Source of the DNA: CAYMKL01 sp964390805
GTDB taxonomy: Bacteria; Chloroflexota; Anaerolineae; VGOG01
DNA length: 64,000 nt
Direction: 5' to 3'
Assembly: GCA_964390805.1 (NCBI GenBank)
Contig: CAYMKL010000013.1
Location: forward strand, 14,587-78,586
Shown: one piece after another, positions 43,001 through 52,000 of the stretch
Layout: every line of letters begins with the position of its first letter
Numbering within the stretch: position 1 is the stretch's first letter
Made by a program: the position numbers and the translations under genes
The notes under the pieces: generated by a model
What the model was told of the DNA's origin: nothing
Seen by the model: the letters and a program-made list of their open reading frames with translations, nothing else
Databases searched by the model: none

Positions 43001-46000
43001 TCCAGGCGGATAACTGTGTGACGACGTACGGTGACTGGAGCGAGGGGTCCCTGATCCAGAACACCTGGAATCACGTCATGATGTCCTTCGATGGTTACGA
43101 GCTCAAGTTGTACCTGAATGGCAGTTTTGATGGTAGTGTGGAACTGCCCAGTTATAACCAAAACGAGCCGTTGTGTCATAACAACCAGCCCATCCGCATT
43201 GGCAGGGCGCAAAACTGGTCGGGGTTCGGCGGCCGCATTGACGAGGTCACCATCTACGACCATGCACTGACGGCACGCGAGGTGCGCGATATCTTCCAGT
43301 ACCAGGCCAAGTGGGTGGAGGAATGGCAGAGCCACGATGTCACTGTGGATGCCGACAAGCCCACCTCCGAGCTGTGCTCCGACGGCCCGTACCTGGCTCA
43401 ACAAGACGTGGTGATGCACATTGAGGCCCACGACCCGACCTCCAGCGTGGCACTGGTGAAGCTAGGTATACAGGGTCCCAGCCAGGGCAGCTACACCTGG
43501 ACCGGCGCCCCGCGCTGCATGGATGCCTCCAGCGATGCCGCCTGGTGCCCCACTTTCGAGCCTTCCGGCGAGGGTCGCTACAGATTCCAGACCAGAGCCA
43601 TTGACCAGGTTGGTAACCAGGAGCAGCCGCCCTCTGGCCCTGTGACCATCTACATGGACGGCACTCCGCCCGTCGTGACCAGCGACCTAGCGGACGGCGA
43701 CGTGGTCGGCCCGGTGCCCCATCCCAGTCTGGAGAAAACCTGGATTGTTCACCTCTCCGGCACGGTCAGCGACCCACAACTGCCCGATGGCTACGCTGGG
43801 AGCAGCGTGCTTGCTGACAGCGTCAAGGTGACTTTGTTCGCCTCCGATGGCACCATCGGTGGGCAGGGGATGCAAGCAGCAACGGTGAATGGCAACCAGT
43901 GGGCCGTGGACTATCTCTTCAGCGAGGTGAAACCCAGCGGCCAGTACACCCTCCGCGTCGAGGCCGCCGACCAAGTTGGCAACCAGACGGAGGTGCCCAC
44001 TGACACCGACTTGGTGACCTTCTACATGGATGCCACCGCCCCCGCCGCCAACCTGGACCTGGCGGACCTTCCTACTATCTTAACCGGCGCTGTGACGCTC
44101 GAAGGGGATGCCACCGAGCATCCCGTCCCGATCGCGGTGTCCTGGACCACTGGCGACGACGGCCATCAGGTGGGGCTGGCCATCGAGTGCGATGGCCTCA
44201 CCCTCTACTCGGCCGCGCCGGGGGTGTTGGTCGCCCAGACGACCTACACCTGGGACGGCGTCGTGCACCGGGGCCTCAACTGCCAGGTGAACGTGACGGG
44301 CGGCGTGGTAAGCGGCACCGTCGAGGTTTGTGGCAGCGAGGTAGCGAACTGGGATGGCGGCACTGGCGTGTCCTTCACGGCGGACTCGCAAGCCTGTGGT
44401 GCTAATCTGCCGGTCGCCGGCCTGGAAAAGGTGGAAATCGCCTTCCGGCCGACCCTGCCAGGCTCGCCCTTCTACAACGAAACACCACCCGAAGGCCAAC
44501 TCCTCCACCTGCCCTTTGAGGATACCCGGACCATCTCCGACACCCTGACCTTCCGGGACATCTCCGCTCAGGCCCACGTCGGTGAATGTGAGGGCGATTC
44601 CTGCCCGGCGGTCGGGGCGCCCGGTCACACCGGCAGCGCGGCCCGCTTTGACGGGTTGGATGACTGCATCGAGATTGTTCCGGCCGGCGATCTGCGATTG
44701 ACCGACCAGGGAACGCTGGCGGCCTGGATCTATCCGACCGGCGCCGGGTCTGGCATTGTCATCAACAAAGAGGGGGAATATGAAGTTGTCCGGTATGCGG
44801 ATGGAACCATCCGCTGGGCTTTCGCCAACGAAGACCCCGGCTGGACATGGCCAGACACAGGCTACGTGGCTCCCCTGAACCAGTGGACGCATATCGTAGT
44901 AGTCTATGATGCGGGCGTCATACAGACATACGCCAACGGCACGCTGGTCCACACCTACAGCGGTTCGGGCAACATCAGGCCCGCCGACGATCACAACTTC
45001 AGCATAGGTGGGCGGAAACGCACATCAGAGTACTTCGAGGGAGTGATTGACGAGGTGCATGTCTTCGACCGCGTGCTCTCAGCCGACGAAATCCGCTCCC
45101 TCTACCTTGGCTGCGGGCCGGTGCTGGCGCTACCCTTCGACGAACCGTGGGCCACGGATAGCGCCACCGTCCTCGACGACTCGGGCTGGGAGCATGATGG
45201 CACACTGAATACCGGCGATGCCATCAACAAGGCCGTGCCGGGGAAAGTGGGCGCGTACGCCTTACGGTTCGACGGTTTGGACGACTCTGTCTCCGTCACG
45301 CAATCTCATGATCTCGATCGGTACGACACGGTCTCCATTGCGGCCTGGATCTACCCGACGGGAACAGGTTCTGGGGGGCAACAGGGCGGCATCGTGGTCA
45401 ACAAGGAAGGGGAGTTTGAGATCGCCCGCTTCGGCGATGGGACCATTCATTGGGCATTCAACAACGACGATCCCGGTTGGGGTTGGCAGAGCACGGGTTA
45501 CGAGGCTCCCCTGAACCAGTGGACGCACGTTGCAGTGGCTTACGACGCTGGCGTGGTACAGACATTCGCCAACGGCACGCTGGTCCATACCTACGAAGGT
45601 TCCGGCAGTCTGCCGTATCATGACGAACTTAGAATCGGCGGGAGAGCCCATTCATCCCAGCACTTTGACGGGCTGATAGACGATGTGCACATCTACCCGC
45701 GCGCGCTCTCGGAGCTGGAAGTGCAGGCCCTCTACGACGGCGCCTGGCAGGAGGCAAGCCTGATTGACGTCGGGTCGGGCGTGGATCGGAAGGGCTGGAG
45801 CTTCCAGGTGCCGGAAGGACTGGAAGGCGACTACCAGATAGACCTGCGCGGCTGGGACACTTTCGGCAACGTGGACAGCGCCCAGGGCCGCAACGTGTGG
45901 CGCGGCTCCATTGACAGCCTGGCCCCGCGCACGACGCTGGACCATGCCTGGTTCGGCCAGTCGCCAGGGACCTTCAAGGCCCGCTACCAGTGCAGTGCCC

Positions 46001-49000
46001 AGGACTTCAACCTGACCGAGGAAGGTCACGATAGCCCCTGCCGCCGATCCGACCTTGGGCGCGAATACTTCACCGCTCCCTGGTACGTGGCCTTGTCGGG
46101 CGACAACCCCGACGGCAGCAAACTCTGTGGGCTGACTGGTTACTGGAGACAGCTTGTTGCTTACGTTGACACGCCGAGCTTTGCTCAAGGCGTCTCTGCC
46201 TACGGGGACTTCGCCTGCCTGACCGACGAGCACGCCGGCCTGCAGGTGATGCAAGTCCAGGGTGTGCCCTCTCCCAAGGAAGTAGGTGCCTTGGAGCTGG
46301 CGACGAAGGCCTGGGATGTTTTCGTCGCCGAGGATTCGTCGGGCTCAGGCAACGTCTACGCCTACGTAGCCGCCTGGGTCGCGCCGCCCCCTCCTCCGCC
46401 TAACCGCCACGTCGTCAATTCGACAGGCGATGGCGAGGACAGCGATCTGGATGACAAGGTATGCAATGACGGCACCGACCATTGCACACTGCGGGCGGCT
46501 ATCCAGCAGGTCAACCGCAACGCTGTCGCCGCCACCATTGAGTTCGACATCCCCGGAGCCGGGCCGCACACCATCCGGCCCGACTCCGAGCTCCCACCCA
46601 CTGCCTACCCGGTGGTCGTTGACGGGACTACGCAGGAGGGGACGTCCTGTACCAGTGGCATCCTGATGATCGAGCTGGACGGCACCAACGCCGGCGATGG
46701 CGCGACGGGTCTGCAGATCATGACCAGTAGCAGCACGGTGCGCGGGCTGGTGATCAACAATTTCAAGGGCAACGGCATGGTGCTGAGCGCCCTGCTTGCC
46801 AGGAGTGGGTCGGCAGGCGATGGCGGACTGGCGCTAGGCTCCGAGGCGGGCGTCACAGTCGCCTGCAACTTCATCGGCACTGAGCCCGACGGCGTCACCG
46901 ATGCAGGCAATGGGGGCCACGGTGTGTATGTGGACACGTCAGACAATACCATCGGCGGGGCCGGCGCCGGTGAGGGCAACACCATTGCCTACAACGACGG
47001 CGATGGGGTGTTCGTTTCCTCCGGCATCAGCAACGCCATCATCTCTAACTCCATCTTCGCTAACGGCGGCCTGGGGATAGATCTGTCCCCCGATGGCGTG
47101 ACGCCCAACGATCCTGACGATCCCGACACCGGCCCGAACAACCGGCAGAACTTCCCGGAGATGAGCTTTGCCGGAGTGCAGGATGGCCAGCTCGACATCC
47201 GCTATCGAGTGCCCTCCACCACGACGAACTCCACATATCCGCTCACCATCGAGTTCTTCTTAGCCGACGCAGACGACCAAGAGGGCCAAACGCTCATTGG
47301 GTCTGACCCCTATTATTGGGAGGGAATCGCAGGTCAGACGAGGAGCTTCAGGTTCACGCCGGCCGTGCCGGTCGTGCCCGGCGACAAGATCGTGGCCACG
47401 GCCACCGATGACGATGGGAGAGGCAACACCTCGGAGTTCTCCCCACCGATCACGGTGAGGGCGGTTACGAACCTCCACGTCGTCAACTCAGTGGATGATG
47501 ACGAGGACAGCAGTCTGGATGACGGTGTGTGTGATATTGGCAACGGTGGTTGCACGCTGCGCGCGGCCATCCAGCAGGCCAACGCCAACCTCGGCACCGA
47601 CACCGTCGAGTTCAACATCTCTGGTACTGGGCCGCATACTATCCACATCGAGTCCGAACTCCCGACCATTTATGACGCGGTGATCATCAGTGGGACTACC
47701 CAGCCTGGTGCGTCCTGTATCAGCGGAGATCTGAGGGTCGTGCTGGACGGTACCAGCGCTGGCGACAACGCGGACGGTCTGAAGTTTGAGACGGAGAGCA
47801 GCACGGTGCGCGGGCTGGTGATCAACAACTTCAAGGGCAACGGCATCGTGCTGAAGGGTCTGCCCACCAGGAGCAGGATGGATGGCAGGATGGCGCTGGC
47901 TGACGGCAGTGGCGTCACTGTGCAGTGCAATTTTGTCGGCACCGAGCCCGATGGTGTCACCGATGCGGGCAACGGGGGTCACGGCGTGCACGTAGCATGG
48001 CTCGGTAACACCATCGGCGGGACGGGTGCACGTGACGGCAACGTCATCGCCCACAATGACGGCGATGGGGTGTTCGTTTCCCTCGGCGTGGGCAACCACA
48101 TTCTCTCCAACTCCATCTTCGCCAACGCCGGCCTGGGGATAGACCTGGCCCCGGACAGCGTGACACCCAACGACCCTGACGATTCGGACAGCGGCCCGAA
48201 CAATCTGCAGAACTTCCCGAAGCTCAACTATGCCGTAGCGAAAGAGGGTCAACTTGAGGTGCAGTATCAAGTGCCCTCCACTTACACCAACTCCACTTAT
48301 CCCCTCTGGATCGAGTTCTTCATCGTGGACGCAGATGACCAAGAGGGCCAGACGTTCATCGGGTCTGAGCTCTACCAGGTAACAGATGCAGGGAAGTGGA
48401 AAACAACCACCTTTACACCGACCGTGCCAGTGACGGTTGATGTGGATAGGGTTGTCGCTACGGCCACCGATGCCGACGGCAACACCTCTGAGTTCTCATC
48501 GGCGATTTTCGTGACCAGCGAGATACCAGAGAGCCCCCCTGAGGGACTCAGCGATGGACGGCCGACATCTGCCCTGTCCATCACCCAAAGCACCGCTGGC
48601 TGGAGCACGGAGCAGGCCAGCTTGCCCTCCCCCGCCCTCTCCGAGTCCCAGCAGTGGGACGGTGCTCTGTATGTGGTAGACGTCACCGATCCCATCAGCC
48701 CTACTCAGGTGAAGAAACTGGAGGCCCCAGGGGTGGCCAGGGACGTTTTCGTGGCCGATGGCCCAGGGGGGCGCACGTACGCATACGTGGCCGCAAGCGG
48801 CGCTGGCTTGTGGATGGTAGACGTCTCACGTCCCGTTACCCCAACGTCCTATGCCTTGTACGACACGCCGGGCCTCGCCCATGGCGTCTACGTGGCTGGG
48901 GACTATGCTTTTGTGGCTGACGGCAATGAGGGCTTGCGAGTGATGAACGTCCTTAATCCTGCAGCCGGTCCTGAAGTGGGCTTCTACGACACGCCGGGGC

Positions 49001-52000
49001 TGGCCCATGACGTCGTCGTCTCTGGGACCCATGCCTACGTCGCCGACGGCGAAGAGGGTCTATGCATCATAGACGTCTCCGACCCGACCTCACCGGAGTT
49101 TGTAAACGCTTACGATACACCGGGGTTTGCCGGCGACGTCACCATGTCCGGCAACTATGCCTACGTGGCTGATGGATATAGGAGCGGCTTGATTGTGCTA
49201 GACGTCTCCGATCCGGCAAACCCGCGGGAGGTGATTTCCTACAAGATAGCGGGGAGCGCCCAAGGTGTCGTCGTGGTTGAAGAATCGGACCGCACCGATG
49301 CCTATCTGGCCGCTTGGACTGCAGGCCTGGCGGTGGTGCCCGAGCCCGTTCCCCACGATCTCAAGGTCTGCGACACGGCTGGTAATTGCAGCACGGCCAG
49401 TGCGCTGGGTTCTCCTGGGATGACTAACCTCTCCGGTGCGGTGGAACTGGCAGACGGGCCTGCGCCAGACGTCGTCATCTCCGCTCCAACCACAGGGACC
49501 GTGCTGACCAGCACTGCCGAAGTCAACATCATCGGTGGCGCGTATGCGCCCGACTACCTGCGCACCCTCACTGTGACCGTGGGCAGCACACCCATTGAGA
49601 CCCTCAACTGGGACATCACCGACGCTGTCAGCGAGACGATCTGGTCTGTCACCTGGAATCCGTCGCTGACGCTTACAGGCGAAGGCGCTCACCACATCGA
49701 GGTCCTGGCTCGCGACTGGGCGGGCCACACAGCCAGCGATCAGATCACCGTCATTCTAGACACCGAGCCGCCGACCCTCACCATGGCCTCCACCGTATTC
49801 ACCACTACCCACTATCACGCCTCGGGGCGGCTGGAGCTCACGGGCACGGTGTCCGACACCGGTGGCGTAGCCAGCGTGGACGTCGAAATCAGCCGCTCAC
49901 CGACGCTGAGCGGTACTGCTCGTCTGGCCAGGGATGCTTGGTTCTATGCCTGGTACGAGGACGTAGACAATCCACCTGATGGCACCATCTACAATGTCAC
50001 CGCCCGTGCCACCGACATCGGTGGGCACACGGCCGAGGTCAGTGGCACAGTCACCGTGGACGTCGTCCCGCCGGCCCCTGTCACCCTCACGATGAGCAGC
50101 AATGGCCGCGTCCTCACCCCCACCATGACCTTGACGGAGACCACCCCCGTCACCCTGACCCTGGAATGGACCGCCAGCAGTAGTAGCGACTTAAGCTGTT
50201 ACCACACTGCTTGGACAGCCCAGACGACCAGTACAGTGAACACCACCTCCACCGTCCACAGTCCGGCCACGCTCAGCGATGAGTACGCGGCGGGCGAGGG
50301 CCAGAAAGTGACGGCGCAGGTGGGCAGTCAGGACACTCTAGGCAACCAGGCCTGGCAGAGCTGGGGCTCCATCTATGTGGACAGCCCCCACACCCCCGAT
50401 TACGTCGTCTTGGATGACCTGGACGGTATCTACCACGGCTGGATGGAGAGCGGCTGCACGCTGATCGGGGTTGACCGCCGTATCGAACGCCACGCGCCTG
50501 ACGGAGCGGCCTTGAGTGCCGAGCAGAAGCTCTACGCCACCTGGAACACTTCGGCTGCGCTCAGTGCAGGCTCCGAAGCACTGCGTTTGGCCTGGACTGG
50601 GGCCAATTGGAACACCGACGGCGATCTGTTCATCTATCTGGACACACAAGGCGGGGGCACGAGCCAGGTCTACAATCCCTACCCTGCCACCCCCGACACT
50701 GTGATCCACCTGCCCGGTGTGACGCCGTCCTCCCAGGCTAATGCGATGCTGGCCGACTACCTGGTGTGGGTGCAAGATTCCGATACAGCCGCCCTGCTGA
50801 GTTGGGGAAGTGACTGGAGCTTTGTTACAGAGCTTTCGGCCGAGCAGTACCAGTTCGACGCCGCGCTAAACGACGGTCATACTGACATCTACCTGCCTTT
50901 CAACCTGATCGGGATCAGCGACCCAGCCGCCGCCTCGCTAGACCTGGTGGCCTTCGCCGCCGAGCAAGACGCCCTGAGCCTGTGGGCGGTGATGCCCAAT
51001 GCCAACGCCGTCAACAGCGGAAAGGTGATTGCGACGGCTCCCTACACTCGGGGCGACGAGGAGTTTGCTCTGAGCCACCGCTATCATTGGGAGAGCCTGG
51101 GCGCCGGCCTGTGCCCCAACGGCAGTGACTTGAGCACGCCAACCCGATACCCGGACACTGACCTGTATGTCAGCATCTCGGCCGAGCCAGCCGGCACCGC
51201 TTACAGCTTCCTGGGCGACGATCTGTTCTGGCTGTGGGACCTGCTGTTCGGCGACGACCTGCCCGACGTCAGTTCCTTCTTCACCTTCATGGACACCGAT
51301 CACCCCAGGGTGGGTCCTGGCCAGGAAATCGTCTACACCATCAACTACCGCAACCAGGGCACGGACACGGCCACCGGCGTGTGGGTGGACGTCTCGGCCT
51401 ATTATGCCCTCCACTTGCCTGACGGCGGCCCACCGGACTACAACCACCAGGTGGTGACCCTGGGCAACGTCGCCCCCGGCGCGGAAGGCACGGCTACCTT
51501 CCGGGGCGTGGTTGACCTGCCACCGGGCGAGGACTGGGCGGCCGTGGAAGCGTTGGTCTACGATGCTGCCCACGACCCGTCCGGGCCGCCGCTGGATTGG
51601 ATTTGGATTGACCACCAGGTGGATCGCAGTGGCCCTGAGTTCTTCGGCATCCAGCAGCCTACCTATCTGCTGAGAGCGGGAACCAACCGCCTGCGCGGAT
51701 ACGCCTACGACGACTCAGGCGTGCCGTTGATCACCCTGGAGATCGCGCCCCTGGGCCTCGGCGCAAGCGTGCTGCCCTGTCCGGATGCCACGCCTGACGA
51801 CGGCACCTGGTCGTGCGCCTGGGACGCCACGGGCAGCAACGACGGCGATCAGTTCAAAGTGCAGCTCCAGGCCACAGATGGCTTTAGCCAGACCAGTGAA
51901 CTGAGGAAGGCGCAGACCTTCGTAGTAGATGCCGCGCTGCCCACCGTCACCCTGGATGTGACAGCGACCAAAGTGTTCTCTGGCAGCCTGGTCAGGGGCA

